Assembly (NCBI RefSeq): GCF_034930985.1
Contig: NZ_JAYGIM010000007.1
Coordinates: 1 to 64,000 of the forward strand
DNA from: Arcicella lustrica
GTDB taxonomy: Bacteria > Bacteroidota > Bacteroidia > Cytophagales > Spirosomataceae
Direction: 5' to 3'
Length of the DNA: 64,000 bases
Shown here: one piece after another, positions 1 to 8,676 of the stretch
Layout: every line of letters starts with the position of its first letter
How positions within the stretch are numbered: the stretch's first letter is position 1
Notes under the pieces: generated by a model
Database searches by the model: none
Told to the model about the DNA's origin: nothing
The model's input: only the letters and a program-made list of their open reading frames with translations
Position numbers and translations under genes: made by a program

Positions 1-47
1 GCTTCTTGCTTAAAAGTCTCAAAATCAAATGTGTCAGGAGTGTCCAT
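1..47 (-). CDS. N-terminus of an IS256-like transposase (partial, cut by window edge)
   Basis: An ATG at 45-47 on the reverse strand opens a frame that runs off the window and reads MDTPDTFDFETFKQEA. The FDFExFKxEA start is what many Bacteroidota IS256/mutator-family transposases look like. Only 15-16 residues are visible, so the call rests on N-terminal resemblance alone. The adjoining TGTGTC (53-58) and GACACA (94-99) could belong to the terminal inverted repeat region, but I could not delimit the end of an insertion sequence. Confidence 0.35.
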   Translation of the reverse strand, partial: MDTPDTFDFETFKQE

Positions 48-185
48 AAAATTGTGTCTAAGTAAAAGTAAACCTTTTTAAGTTCTAAATCAGATTGACA
101 CAGTTTAATGAAAAGTCCCTTCAATATTGCAGCTTTCTTCGTTTTTATACGGAAAATTGCGTGAAAAACCGCAAAAATGATGAAA

Positions 186-276
186 CGGGCTATCTCTGAG
201 ATAGCTCGTCCTATCAAAAAGATGGAATGACCTATCTCAGAGATGGATTCTTGATTCTTTTTGATGGGTTTGTCAA
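186..276. repeat. Nested short palindromes
   Basis: The 395 bases before the first complete gene hold a group of inverted repeats. These are GCTATCTC-T-GAGATAGC, a degenerate second copy CCTATCTC-A-GAGATGG about 40 bp later, and an ATCAAAAAGA / TCTTTTTGAT pair interleaved with them. No ORF spans the area. Function is unknown; a remnant of a small mobile element or a structured RNA are both possible. Confidence 0.4.
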
Positions 277-311
277 TGAAAAAGATAGGTTGGCTGGTTT
301 CTTAAAACAAA

Positions 312-345
312 AAAAGAGACTACTCCTTTCGGAATAATCTCTTTT
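312..345 (-). terminator. Hairpin terminator after the beta-barrel gene
   Basis: AAAAGAGACTACTCC and GGAATAATCTCTTTT form a long imperfect stem with A/T runs on both sides. It lies 50 bp past the stop of the reverse-strand gene that ends at 396, so it probably ends the 4138-to-396 transcript. It is symmetric enough to work in both directions. Confidence 0.6.
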
Positions 346-395
346 GATACGTTAAATATTCTAAGGTTAAACAATTGTACTCATTTTAAGAATTG

Positions 396-1562
396 TTAGT
401 TTACTTTCCAAGTTGGTACTTTTGCTTTTTTGGCAATTCTGTATGAATAACCTAAACTGATTGAATAATCAGCAAAAGCAGCATCGCCTTGTACGTGAAC
501 GTATTTTGTAGGATCAGTAATTTTAGAGTTTTGTAAGTTCTGATCTGCAATGTCCGCTGCACTTTGAATACGGTTTTTGATAAAGTTGTAAGGCACAAAC
601 AAACTAAATGTATGCTGACCTGTACGATAAGTAACACCCGGCTCAATGGCTACAACATAACCCGGACGACGATAAGCTACTTGACCACCGAAAGCATCGT
701 AAGCAGGAATTCCTTCAAATCTACCAGCTAATGAGAAGGCAAAGTTTTGCTTTTTACCTACTGCTGTCATAAACCCTGCACGAGCAAAGTATTGGTCTGG
801 CGAAGCATAAATATTATACCCTTCTAAACCTGCTTTTGGTGCAGATTTGAACGAACCATTTGATTCTTGTGGACTGAATAAATAATAAGCATTTGCAAAT
901 GCGTAGATATTTCTATGAATTTGTCTGAATCCTTGGAATTCCAAAGAAAAACCAACGCCACCATCACCCGGTTGAATGGCTTGGTCCATCACTACATTCT
1001 TTTTAGTACCATCAGTTTGCAAAGCATCATCAGTAGCAGTATAGCTTCCTGTGGCTAATTTGATACCAGCCCCAATCATGACATTACCTTTATGTGCATT
1101 TTCTGGTTTAATTAACCAATAGTTTGCTCCAAAACGGATGTCGGCTAAACCACCAGCACTTACGCTATAGCGAGTCAATTTCTTACTTGCAGCATCAGCT
1201 GTTAATGTTAAAGTTTGCGAGCGTTCAGAATTTACAAACGGAAGAGTAGCATTTAACTGCAATCTGCTAGACAGTCCATAAGATACATTGAAATCAACAG
1301 CATGTTGATAAATATTCACAGCATTGCCTAATGTTTGGCGTTGTGGTTGTTCTTCAGTACCAACAAAATGGCGCCAAGAGTGAAAGTAACGGTAGTTTGC
1401 TCCTACTTGAAATTCTCCTTTTGAAAGGTTGTAAGAAGAAGAAGCCGACATTGCATTGATACCGCCCATTTGGCGAACAGCTACACAACCTTGTGCGTTA
1501 GCTTGTTCGTTGATGAACAATGCAGTAGCCACAATCATTAACGAATGTAAAGTTTTTTTCAT
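396..1562 (-). CDS. Outer-membrane beta-barrel protein
   Basis: A 388-residue secreted protein. The frame is open further upstream, but the ATG at 1562 is chosen because it gives a proper signal peptide (MKKTLHSLMIVATALF...ANAQG). The mature part has alternating aromatic/polar strands (FQVGANYRYFHSW, LQLNATLPFVN, FSLAGRFEGIP) and ends with FADYSISLGYSYRIAKK, which looks like transmembrane beta-strands of a porin-like barrel (general resemblance to the phenol-degradation MetA-type or transporter barrels). It is the last gene of a three-gene run with the haloperoxidase-like lipoprotein and a second barrel protein, so a role in passing or sensing that enzyme's substrate or product at the outer membrane is an inference. 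Confidence 0.7.
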   Translation of the reverse strand: MKKTLHSLMIVATALFINEQANAQGCVAVRQMGGINAMSASSSYNLSKGEFQVGANYRYFHSWRHFVGTEEQPQRQTLGNAVNIYQHAVDFNVSYGLSSRLQLNATLPFVNSERSQTLTLTADAASKKLTRYSVSAGGLADIRFGANYWLIKPENAHKGNVMIGAGIKLATGSYTATDDALQTDGTKKNVVMDQAIQPGDGGVGFSLEFQGFRQIHRNIYAFANAYYLFSPQESNGSFKSAPKAGLEGYNIYASPDQYFARAGFMTAVGKKQNFAFSLAGRFEGIPAYDAFGGQVAYRRPGYVVAIEPGVTYRTGQHTFSLFVPYNFIKNRIQSAADIADQNLQNSKITDPTKYVHVQGDAAFADYSISLGYSYRIAKKAKVPTWKVN

Positions 1563-1616
1563 GAAATTAATTTTTGGATATTTAAAAGAGAAGAATGTTC
1601 TATTTCTTTGTGAAGG

Positions 1617-1663
1617 TTGAATGTTGAATTGTGAAATACGTAAACTCACAACTCAACATTCAA
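1617..1663. repeat. Inverted copy pair of a dispersed leader repeat
   Basis: Two 18-bp arms with one mismatch (1617-1634 and 1646-1663, the second beginning TCACAACTCAACATTC) flank an 11-bp loop in the spacer between the barrel gene and the haloperoxidase-like gene. The same TCACAAyTCA/ACTCAC vocabulary appears immediately before start codons at 19.5, 30.5 and 62.5 kb. It might fold into a stem in the intercistronic mRNA. Confidence 0.5.
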
Positions 1664-1676
1664 AACTCATCACTCA

Positions 1677-3179
1677 CTAATTGCCTCCATCGGCTTTTCC
1701 ACGTGCTACGGCATAATCACCGATTTTCTTGCCACAAACTAAACCTACTTCGCTATCAAAACGATAGTGAATAGCTCCATAAATTCTTGATTCAGAAGCT
1801 TCTTTTGCCATTGCATCTAAACTAGTTTGTTGGCTAGGAAAGATATAAGAAAGTACCGAAGCTGCTGCTGCCGAAAATGTTGCGTGACCAGAAGTAAAAC
1901 TTGGGAAATTCGGTGTTCCAGTCGCAGTTTTGATACTTGGGTCAACTTGGTTTGGTCTTGGATAAAAATAGTAGTACTTGGTATCCCAACAACAAACACC
2001 CGCATCATGAATAGCAGTATTCATCAATGCCAAAGCTCTTGCTGTTCTGATTTCAGACATGCTTGCATCTCTGATTAAATCCATAGCAATCTGATTCCAG
2101 TGTCCCGGAGGCGTTGAAGTACCCAAGCCATCCGCCCAGAATTGTACAATCGACCATTGTTTACGAGTAATATTTTCAGAATAATGTTTTACTTCTGCCA
2201 AATCTTTCTTGAAAGCATCTGAATCTAAAGCTGGAGGTGCAGCAGGACGAATGGCATCACGAGTAGCTTTATCGAAATTCCAAGTTTTTACTTCTCCAAA
2301 TCTCATTAACATACCCGGACGAGCAGGAACATCAAGACTTTTCCAAGCAGTTTTTAATCCTCTTGCTACAGCTGCTTCAGCCATTTGTGCTTGAATAGTA
2401 AGGTTTCCTCCAGCAGTTCCTGTTCCATCAGTTTTAGCATAAGCAATGATTTTATCAGCTACTGCTTTTCCTAAAACATCAGCCGCATCAACATCACTCT
2501 GAACATTTTTACCAGCCCAAATACCTACTTTACGACCTTCTTCGTATTTGTTATCAATCAATTGCGTTGGATAACTTCCTGGAAATAAAAACTTCAATAC
2601 CCTACTTGATGCCGCCGCAATTACTGCTTCTTCAGAAGGATAATCAGGTAAATCATCTGTGTTTGTTTTTCTGTTGTACTTGTATTTATAAGCCCAAGTT
2701 GCTACCAAAGCATCGTATTGAGCAACACTAATTAAAGCATAAGCTCTTGAAGCATAAGGAGGATTGGCAAAAGGGAAATAAGGTAAAGTATCAGGTTTTG
2801 CAGAGTTTGGTGCTGAATAAGTACCGTTTTCGTTTGGTTCTGGTGCAAGGTTGTATCTTGCGATAAGTTCACGAGCGATTTCGTTCCAACGACCTACAGC
2901 GCCTACTTGCCAGTATGTTAATGCACTTTTTTGTTCAGCCGTTAAATTTGATGCTACTTTCTGTGCTTCTGCTAATTCAGCTTTGTATTCAGCAGAACTT
3001 GTTTCTTTCGGTGCTGGAACTGCATAGTCGGTTGCTACACCGAAGTACATTTTCCAAGTACCAGCGTTAGGCTCATTACTTGTTGGGACTAATGGACGAA
3101 GTGATGTTCTTTCAACTTCTTTTGAACAAGATAATGCAAAAAGACTAATAAAAAATATAGATAAAATTCTTGATTTCAT
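1677..3179 (-). CDS. Vanadium-dependent haloperoxidase / PAP2-like lipoprotein
   Basis: A 500-residue protein with a lipoprotein signal (MKSRILSIFFISLFALSC, Cys18) and a C-terminal PAP2/vanadium haloperoxidase core. The three phosphate/vanadate-binding motifs are visible near the C-terminus: KYYYFYPRP (motif 1 K..RP), PSFTSGHATFSAAA (PSGH-like motif 2) and SRIYGAIHYRFDSEVG (SRxxxxxH motif 3). The fold either oxidises halides with peroxide when vanadate is bound or acts as a phosphatase; sequence alone does not decide. It sits between two beta-barrel genes in one reverse-strand unit. Together with the peroxidase-like AhpD genes nearby, a peroxide-linked role is attractive but inferred. Confidence 0.8.
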   Translation of the reverse strand: MKSRILSIFFISLFALSCSKEVERTSLRPLVPTSNEPNAGTWKMYFGVATDYAVPAPKETSSAEYKAELAEAQKVASNLTAEQKSALTYWQVGAVGRWNEIARELIARYNLAPEPNENGTYSAPNSAKPDTLPYFPFANPPYASRAYALISVAQYDALVATWAYKYKYNRKTNTDDLPDYPSEEAVIAAASSRVLKFLFPGSYPTQLIDNKYEEGRKVGIWAGKNVQSDVDAADVLGKAVADKIIAYAKTDGTGTAGGNLTIQAQMAEAAVARGLKTAWKSLDVPARPGMLMRFGEVKTWNFDKATRDAIRPAAPPALDSDAFKKDLAEVKHYSENITRKQWSIVQFWADGLGTSTPPGHWNQIAMDLIRDASMSEIRTARALALMNTAIHDAGVCCWDTKYYYFYPRPNQVDPSIKTATGTPNFPSFTSGHATFSAAAASVLSYIFPSQQTSLDAMAKEASESRIYGAIHYRFDSEVGLVCGKKIGDYAVARGKADGGN

Positions 3180-3223
3180 GATGCTATGGGGATAATTGTC
3201 AGAATGAAATGGCTACTGATAGA

Positions 3224-4138
3224 CTATTTCTTTTTCTTAAAATTCAAAATGTATTGTAATTGAGCGCCATAAGAAGCCTCCACTTTGCCAACGTTTCTAC
3301 CAGCAATTACATGCGAGAAGTGTCCGTTTACAGAAAAGTTCTCAATTGGAGTATGCCAAGTAACAAAAACACCAACTCGAGTCCAGTCCATTTTATTAGC
3401 AGGTAAAGGCATATCGTAACGGCGAATATCCGTTCCACTTGTTGCAGTAATATTGTCGATAAAAGCCTCCGCCAATACTGCTTTTTTATTCACACCAATT
3501 CTTAAAGAAGTACTTACTTGGTCAGGTACAGCCATTTCGTGGCTATATTCTATTTCATTACCAGTATAGTAATTGGTTCTGTCAACCTTAGTTTTGCTTC
3601 TAGCAATGTAACCACCTTGCGCAGTTATATGGATACCATAAGGCAATAATTGATGTACAATAAGGCGAGCTGAAGCTGTTTTAGAATGCAATCCGATTGA
3701 GAAAGGCAAGAAATCAGGCACATAATTCGTCACAGGGACAGATGCACCGATTACTCCGAATAATTGCATTTTGCCATAAGAAAAGAAATTATACTTTGCA
3801 GCAACATTCAAATCTTGAACTCCTTGTAAACCAGTCATCGTTCCAGCTGAAGCCTCATTTTTGATATAAGGCAAAACGGCAAAAACGTTTAATTTTTCGG
3901 TAACACCATAAGCTGCCATGAACGAAGCCATTTGCGTAGAAAGCGTACCGATATTAAGATTATTACGAAGTCTTTCGCCTTCCCAGTATTGATTCCAAGA
4001 TTCTTTATCGTAATTAAGTACCAAACACAACTCATTTTTTGACATCATCAAGCCGTCTTGAGTTGTTTGTGCAAAACTCATTTTAGTAAAAAATAGTAAG
4101 CAGCAAGTACAAGTAAATGTTAGTAAATGTTTCTTCAT
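3224..4138 (-). CDS. Outer-membrane beta-barrel protein, transporter-like
   Basis: A 304-residue protein with a signal peptide (MKKHLLTFTCTCCLLFFTKMSFAQ) and a mature part of alternating amphipathic strands (LNVFAVLPYIKNEAS, DLNVAAKYNFF, VFVTWHTPIENFSVNGHFSHV, closing AQLQYILNFKKKK). This is the pattern of a small outer-membrane barrel. It is the first gene of the 4138-to-396 unit. Two TTCC-N8-GGAA palindromes lie 35-78 bp upstream of its ATG, so it is probably the regulated entry gene of the haloperoxidase unit. No specific family is recognised. Confidence 0.65.
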   Translation of the reverse strand: MKKHLLTFTCTCCLLFFTKMSFAQTTQDGLMMSKNELCLVLNYDKESWNQYWEGERLRNNLNIGTLSTQMASFMAAYGVTEKLNVFAVLPYIKNEASAGTMTGLQGVQDLNVAAKYNFFSYGKMQLFGVIGASVPVTNYVPDFLPFSIGLHSKTASARLIVHQLLPYGIHITAQGGYIARSKTKVDRTNYYTGNEIEYSHEMAVPDQVSTSLRIGVNKKAVLAEAFIDNITATSGTDIRRYDMPLPANKMDWTRVGVFVTWHTPIENFSVNGHFSHVIAGRNVGKVEASYGAQLQYILNFKKKK

Positions 4139-4172
4139 TTTGTAATGATTAGTTTCTTTAAATTGGACTCTC

Positions 4173-4216
4173 TTCCAAAATTATGGAATACAAAAGTCAA
4201 TTCCAAACAAAGGGAA
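4173..4216. promoter_or_regulatory. Two palindromic operator candidates TTCC-N8-GGAA
   Basis: TTCCAAAATTATGGAA (4173-4188) and TTCCAAACAAAGGGAA (4201-4216) lie 28 bp apart, upstream of the barrel gene that starts at 4138. A half-site TTTGGAA follows at 4231-4237. The same 16-bp symmetric pattern recurs at 4376, 5951, 6141, 14459 and 14488. A dimeric regulator is inferred; none is encoded in the cluster. Confidence 0.55.
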
Positions 4217-4500
4217 AAAATATTAGATTATTTGGAAATAAAATATTTTTATCAAAAAAGTATAAATAAAAATACACTTATTACTAGTATTGTATAGTAC
4301 AGCTACTTTTTAGCTGACTTTTTAAGTGTTTCTACGGAGGTTTATCTAAGAGATTTCATTCTAAAGAATGCCACTTTCCACAATACTGGAAATTCTATAC
4401 ATTTATTACTGAATAAAATCAAGATAACTTGAGCGAGTTGAATTGAAGCATTAAAAGAAAAGGTATAGAACTATTCATTTTCACTTGTAATCTTATAGTA
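4217..4500. other. Gene-free spacer with one further operator candidate
   Basis: This spacer separates the three-gene haloperoxidase unit from the DUF3179 gene that ends at 4501. It holds no convincing ORF. The only recognisable element is the perfect palindrome TTCCACAATACTGGAA at 4376-4391, which is 238 bp upstream of the barrel gene start. Confidence 0.5.
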
Positions 4501-5652
4501 CTAATATTGTTGAGTATTAGGATGAAACGTTTTCCAACTATGCCAAAACTCTTGATATGCGTTTACTTTGGCAAGTGAAATATGTACCATTTTATTTTGA
4601 TCAATACTTTCTCCTTTTAAATTGTAACGAAGTTTATCATCCATCAAAGTATCATTTTTGATAGTGAATTTGCCATTATTTGTTGGGCTTTTGAAGGCAA
4701 AAAAACTTTTATTATCATTTGCCAAAACCAATAGAATTGCCTCCTTCCCAATGTTGGTCTGGATAATTCTTTCTTTCTTCAAACGATTCCAATCAAAAGC
4801 CTTGCTTTCTTTCCCAATTTGGATACCTACTACCCACGATTTATCTTTCCATGATAAAGAATCCGTTCCAGTAAGTTTTTTTCTTGACCTTCCAGATTCA
4901 TATTTGGCTGTACTGTCGTACTCTTCTTTGTATTTTAAATCAGGTTGCATGATTGTACTGGCTGGATACATCTTCAACCAAGTGTCTAACGATACTTGCT
5001 GCGAAGCAAGTTCTGGTAACATCGTACCTTTTAGCTTTCCTGTGATGGCTTCACCATTAGCTTGGCGCCACCAGCTTTTGGTAGTATTATCTTCAAACAT
5101 AGCATTGAAATGATCCATCCCAACCAATCTAAATGTTTCAGGTTTACCATTAACGGTTGGTTCAAATACTCTGCCTGTTCTACAAACCGAGCAATAAGTA
5201 ACCATGATAGGTTTACCAGCTAAAGTATCACGCACTTGATGATGATAGATAATCTGTGAAATTGGATAAGCTTTGGCTTCTCCGTTGATTTCAACACCAA
5301 TAATTACTCTGTCGAGTTTTATTTGGTTTTCATTGGCAGGTTTCATACTTAAAGCTTGGGTTTCTTCAAACATGGCATCAGCCGCCATTTTGAAATTAAA
5401 AGCATAACAAACACTAGTAGCTAATAAAATACCCAACAAAGTAAGCCAACGAGCTTGTTGAAAGGCAGGTAAAATGCCAAACACAATCATTGCTCCAAAT
5501 ATGCCTCTAAATATCCAACGCCAAGTGTAAAGAAAATAAGCAATGTCTATACTACGCATTTGCTGACTTCCCGGCATGGGCATAATGAAATAAACATTCA
5601 GGATTTCAAAAATGATGAGCCCTAAAACACCTAAATAGAATAGTTTTTTCAT
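4501..5652 (-). CDS. DUF3179 domain membrane protein
   Basis: 383 residues. Roughly the first 110 residues hold about four hydrophobic segments (LFYLGVLGLIIFEILNVYF, WIFRGIFGAMIVFGI, LTLLGILLATSVCYAF). The rest is a DUF3179 domain with the typical IIGVEINGEAKAYPISQII...YCSVCRTGRVFEP pattern, whose paired cysteines (CSVC) suggest metal or redox chemistry. Function of DUF3179 proteins is not established. It is monocistronic, with two hairpins and an operator-like palindrome in the spacer in front of it, and belongs to the same reverse-strand cluster as the AhpD-like and haloperoxidase-like genes. Confidence 0.75.
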   Translation of the reverse strand: MKKLFYLGVLGLIIFEILNVYFIMPMPGSQQMRSIDIAYFLYTWRWIFRGIFGAMIVFGILPAFQQARWLTLLGILLATSVCYAFNFKMAADAMFEETQALSMKPANENQIKLDRVIIGVEINGEAKAYPISQIIYHHQVRDTLAGKPIMVTYCSVCRTGRVFEPTVNGKPETFRLVGMDHFNAMFEDNTTKSWWRQANGEAITGKLKGTMLPELASQQVSLDTWLKMYPASTIMQPDLKYKEEYDSTAKYESGRSRKKLTGTDSLSWKDKSWVVGIQIGKESKAFDWNRLKKERIIQTNIGKEAILLVLANDNKSFFAFKSPTNNGKFTIKNDTLMDDKLRYNLKGESIDQNKMVHISLAKVNAYQEFWHSWKTFHPNTQQY

Positions 5653-5704
5653 TCAATTTTATATCGTTGAATTATCTTAATTAATAGAAATGCCTTGTAA
5701 GTAA

Positions 5705-5824
5705 AAACTCTACATATCAATCTGATAGGTAGAGTTTGAAATATTAACCATTTATAAATACTTAATAACTTAGATTAGATTGAGTTTTTTAAAACTTTAC
5801 ACGTGTATAATCCGTGTAAAGTTT
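5705..5824. terminator. Two tandem perfect hairpins
   Basis: Hairpin 1 (5705-5737) pairs AAACTCTAC with GTAGAGTTT and continues inward as TATCA/TGATA. Hairpin 2 (5792-5824) pairs AAACTTTACACG with CGTGTAAAGTTT around a 9-nt loop. They lie 50-170 bp upstream of the DUF3179 gene, and the AhpD transcript that ends near 6172 would run into them. They may be backup terminators or a structured 5' leader. Confidence 0.5.
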
Positions 5825-6123
5825 GTAATATTCCCAATTCTAATTTTATGAATATCTTCAATTTAGAGGAAAACAGAAAAAGAGATTTATTTTAGAAATA
5901 CTTTGATTTTTCTTATTTACATAACAAAGATAAAAGTATTTTTTTGAAATATCCAAATAACTGGAAAAAATTTCCAATATTTTGAATTTAATTTTAGAAT
6001 CGTGGAAAAACTAATCTCCTTTTTATCTTAAATCGCTCATTATAAGCCCCTGAATCAAGATTTGAAATTTCTTTTCCTAATTTTATTTTTGAAGATAAAG
6101 TCTATTTTCAACAAAGATTAAAA
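5825..6123. promoter_or_regulatory. AT-rich spacer with operator-like palindromes
   Basis: This part of the 518-bp spacer has no ORF. It contains ATCCAAATAACTGGAA (5951-5966, one mismatch to TTCC-N8-GGAA) and a second degenerate copy beginning TTCCAATATTTTGAA at 5972, one 21-bp step later. It probably carries the promoter of the DUF3179 gene. Confidence 0.4.
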
Positions 6124-6173
6124 AAAAAAGAGGTCTAAATTTCCAGTATTATGGAATTTTAGACCTCTTTTTT
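6124..6173 (-). terminator. Strong hairpin terminator of the AhpD/TonB unit
   Basis: A long stem (AAAAAAGAGGTCTAAA with TTTAGACCTCTTTTTT) closes over TTCCAGTATTATGGAA (6141-6156), which is itself a perfect copy of the cluster's palindrome. The hairpin touches the stop codon at 6172-6174 and is flanked by A and T runs, so it can terminate in either direction. Confidence 0.75.
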
Positions 6174-6720
6174 AGTTTGGAGATGAATTAGCATAACCCG
6201 TTTCTTCAGCAATCTTTTTAGCTCTTGCTTGATACATTGCTGGATTATCGGGAGCAAAAGTAGCCAAACCATCCACATACCGATTAAACATACAAAAGGC
6301 AGCGGCGATTAAAACAGTATCATGAATTTCAAAATCACTTGCGCCTAATGCTTTGGCTTTTTCTACTTGATTTTCAGTGACAAACTTCCCTCCTTTTTGT
6401 ACACTTTTAGCAATACTCAAAAGTGCTTTTAATTTATCAGAAATGGGTGCGGTCTGATAATCAGCCTTTACTTTCTGAACTAAGTATTCATCTTCTGTCG
6501 CATAATATTGCGCTACGGCACCATGAATATTCTTACAGAAAAAACAGTCATTTAAAGATGAAACAAAAGTGGCAATTAATTCTCTTTCTCCTTTCGTCAA
6601 GCCTTCGTCTGTACGAAGTAACGCTTCTGCTAAAGCATTTAATGGTTTCGCCGTTTTCGGACTAAATGCCAGTAATCCACGAATTCCCGGTAATTCTTCG
6701 GTCAATGTAATATGTGCCAT
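6172..6720 (-). CDS. AhpD/carboxymuconolactone decarboxylase-type peroxidase-like protein (copy 1)
   Basis: 182 residues of the CMD/AhpD-like 'peroxidase-related' family. The AhpD catalytic pattern is complete: Glu47, twelve residues before Cys59, then Cys59-x2-Cys62-x3-His66 (CFFCKNIH). In AhpD these residues reduce hydroperoxides through a disulfide relay. A second conserved stretch, IHDTVLIAAAFCMFNRYVDGLATFAPD, is shared nearly word for word with the neighbour gene at 6724 and with the copy at 13789. It has no signal peptide and is probably cytoplasmic. It is the last gene of the long 14361-to-6172 run and lies 3 bp after copy 2. Confidence 0.85.
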   Translation of the reverse strand: MAHITLTEELPGIRGLLAFSPKTAKPLNALAEALLRTDEGLTKGERELIATFVSSLNDCFFCKNIHGAVAQYYATEDEYLVQKVKADYQTAPISDKLKALLSIAKSVQKGGKFVTENQVEKAKALGASDFEIHDTVLIAAAFCMFNRYVDGLATFAPDNPAMYQARAKKIAEETGYANSSPN

Positions 6721-6723
6721 GAT

Positions 6724-7269
6724 TTAAGCTTTTGTTGGTAAAACGTATCCTAAAGTTCCCATTCGCTCACCCATTTGTGCATAAACATCGGCATCTGTCG
6801 GTGTAAGTGTAGCAAGCCCATCCACATAGCGATTGAACATACAAAAAGTAGCGGCAATCAATACTGTATCATGAATATCACGGTCGTTTGCTCCGAAGGA
6901 ACGAGCTAATTGTACATCTTCGTCACTTACGGTTCTGGCATCTGTTTGCACTTTTCCAGCGATGTTTAATAAAGCTTTTAATTTATCAGAGATGGGTGCA
7001 TTTTGATAATCTTCCAACACTAAATCAACCGTTTGAGCTTCATCTTGGAACAAATATCTTGCTGCCGCCGCATGGCTAGAAGAACAAAAAGTACAAGTAT
7101 TTTTTGTGGAAACATAAGTAGCAATTAATTCTCTTTCAGCCTGACTCAACGGAGAATCGTCTCGTAATAAAATCTGAGCTAACTGATAAAGTGGCTTACC
7201 TGTATCTGGTCGATACATGACCAAACTTCGGATGCCGGGTACATTTTCTGGAAGTTGTATATGTGGCAT
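6724..7269 (-). CDS. AhpD/carboxymuconolactone decarboxylase-type peroxidase-like protein (copy 2)
   Basis: 181 residues, clearly paralogous to the genes on either side of the TonB/UnbV block. It keeps the catalytic Glu twelve residues before CTFCSSSH (Cys-x2-Cys-x3-His), and the family signature DIHDTVLIAATFCMFNRYVDGLATLTP. The N-terminus MPHIQLPENVPGIRSL matches copy 3 (MPYIPLESHLPGITGL) and copy 1. Only 3 bp separate it from copy 1, so the pair is co-translated. Sequence divergence in the central part suggests different substrates or a heteromeric complex; that is inference. Confidence 0.85.
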   Translation of the reverse strand: MPHIQLPENVPGIRSLVMYRPDTGKPLYQLAQILLRDDSPLSQAERELIATYVSTKNTCTFCSSSHAAAARYLFQDEAQTVDLVLEDYQNAPISDKLKALLNIAGKVQTDARTVSDEDVQLARSFGANDRDIHDTVLIAATFCMFNRYVDGLATLTPTDADVYAQMGERMGTLGYVLPTKA

Positions 7270-7414
7270 AATGTGAGTTATTTATTTGGATAGCAGATTT
7301 AGCTTTGATTAAATAATGCTGAAAATGAAAGATTTTATTGGAATAATATCTAATACTTTGTTACATCAATAAAAATTTTATGTATTAATTAAATACTTGA
7401 TTTTTAAAGATTAA

Positions 7415-8644
7415 TCACTCAATTCCTTTATTCTCTGTAAAATAAACCACCGTCAAAGCAATTAAAAAAGTAATTGAAAAAGACAGTAGGGCATTGCCGA
7501 TTCCACCAAATACTGTAACTAAACTTCCTACAAAAAAAACGGCGGTGGCAGTAAAAAACCTTCCGATATTAAAACAGAAACCTGTAGCTGTTGCCCGAAT
7601 TGTCGTTGAAAAAAGTGTTGGGATATAGCTAGAAAGAGAACCTTGGCTTATTCCGAAAAATAAAGAAAGTAAAGCTGTTTCTACATAAATGATGGGCGTA
7701 AAACTTGAGTTGGTGGTAAACAACAACAAACAAGCGATAAAACAACCTGAAAAAGTAAGAATCAAAGTAGTACGTGAGCCTATTTTTTTGATTAAAAATC
7801 CAGAAAGCATTCCGCCAATAATGCCACCAATTCCTAAAAGCATCATCGTTAGTCCACGTTCTTTTTGTCCATCCGACGAAGCATCTGCTAATAAACCTTG
7901 CACCCATGTTGGAAGCCAAGAAAAAATAGCCCAAAGCCCAATTAATACTGAGCCGAAAACCAAAGAACCAATCAGTAGTTTTTTGCCATTGGTAGAAGAA
8001 AAAATACTTTCTTGATTTTGTTTTTTAGTTAACCCTTCGCTTTGCCAAGTAGAAGATTCTGGCAAGAAAAAAATAATAACAAAAGACAATAACATAGGAA
8101 TAATACCAAGCCAAAACGACTGTCGCCAATTGCCAAATAGTACGTTCAAACCGCCCGTCAAGACAATTCCGATAGGGAAAGAAACTGCCAAAATACCTAA
8201 AGCAACTGGGCGAGTATTAGTATCCCAAATTTCTGAAATGTAAACGGTGGTGATAAGTAAAACCCCACCTACACCTAAACCTGTAAAGAAACGATATATC
8301 AACAGACTTTCCCAATTGGCAACAAAAACGGTCAATAAAGTAAATAATCCATAAATCCCTGCTGAAAAAGCTAAGGTTCTGATACGACCAATTTTATCAC
8401 TCACAATACCTAAAGTCAATCCGCCAAACATCCATCCAAAAATAAAAGAGGCATTCAAATAAGCTCCAATTTTTCCTAATTCATCTACAGAAGGTGTTTT
8501 GCCTAATAATTCAGGAATAGCAACAGGTAAATTGACGGACATCAAAGTAGCCACAGTGCCTCCTAAAAGATAGCAAAGCATACAAACAGCAAAAGCAATG
8601 GTAGTACGAGACTGCGTTTTAGTATCGGTTATAGCAATTTCCAT
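7415..8644 (-). CDS. MFS transporter
   Basis: A 409-residue major facilitator superfamily permease with about twelve hydrophobic helices. The loop 2-3 signature GIVSDKIGRIRTLAFSAGIYG (G-x3-D-x2-G-R) and the mirror copy GFLIKKIGSRTTLILTFSG in the second half are clear. The ATG at 8644 is preferred; a TTG start at 8680 would overlap the upstream gene by 4 bp but adds a poorly hydrophobic tail. It probably moves a small organic solute, and its place between the UnbV-like lipoprotein and the AhpD copies suggests that solute is the substrate handled by the cluster. The substrate cannot be read from sequence. Confidence 0.85.
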   Translation of the reverse strand: MEIAITDTKTQSRTTIAFAVCMLCYLLGGTVATLMSVNLPVAIPELLGKTPSVDELGKIGAYLNASFIFGWMFGGLTLGIVSDKIGRIRTLAFSAGIYGLFTLLTVFVANWESLLIYRFFTGLGVGGVLLITTVYISEIWDTNTRPVALGILAVSFPIGIVLTGGLNVLFGNWRQSFWLGIIPMLLSFVIIFFLPESSTWQSEGLTKKQNQESIFSSTNGKKLLIGSLVFGSVLIGLWAIFSWLPTWVQGLLADASSDGQKERGLTMMLLGIGGIIGGMLSGFLIKKIGSRTTLILTFSGCFIACLLLFTTNSSFTPIIYVETALLSLFFGISQGSLSSYIPTLFSTTIRATATGFCFNIGRFFTATAVFFVGSLVTVFGGIGNALLSFSITFLIALTVVYFTENKGIE

Positions 8645-8676
8645 AAAAATATGATTAATGGTTTTAGGCTTGTTTA

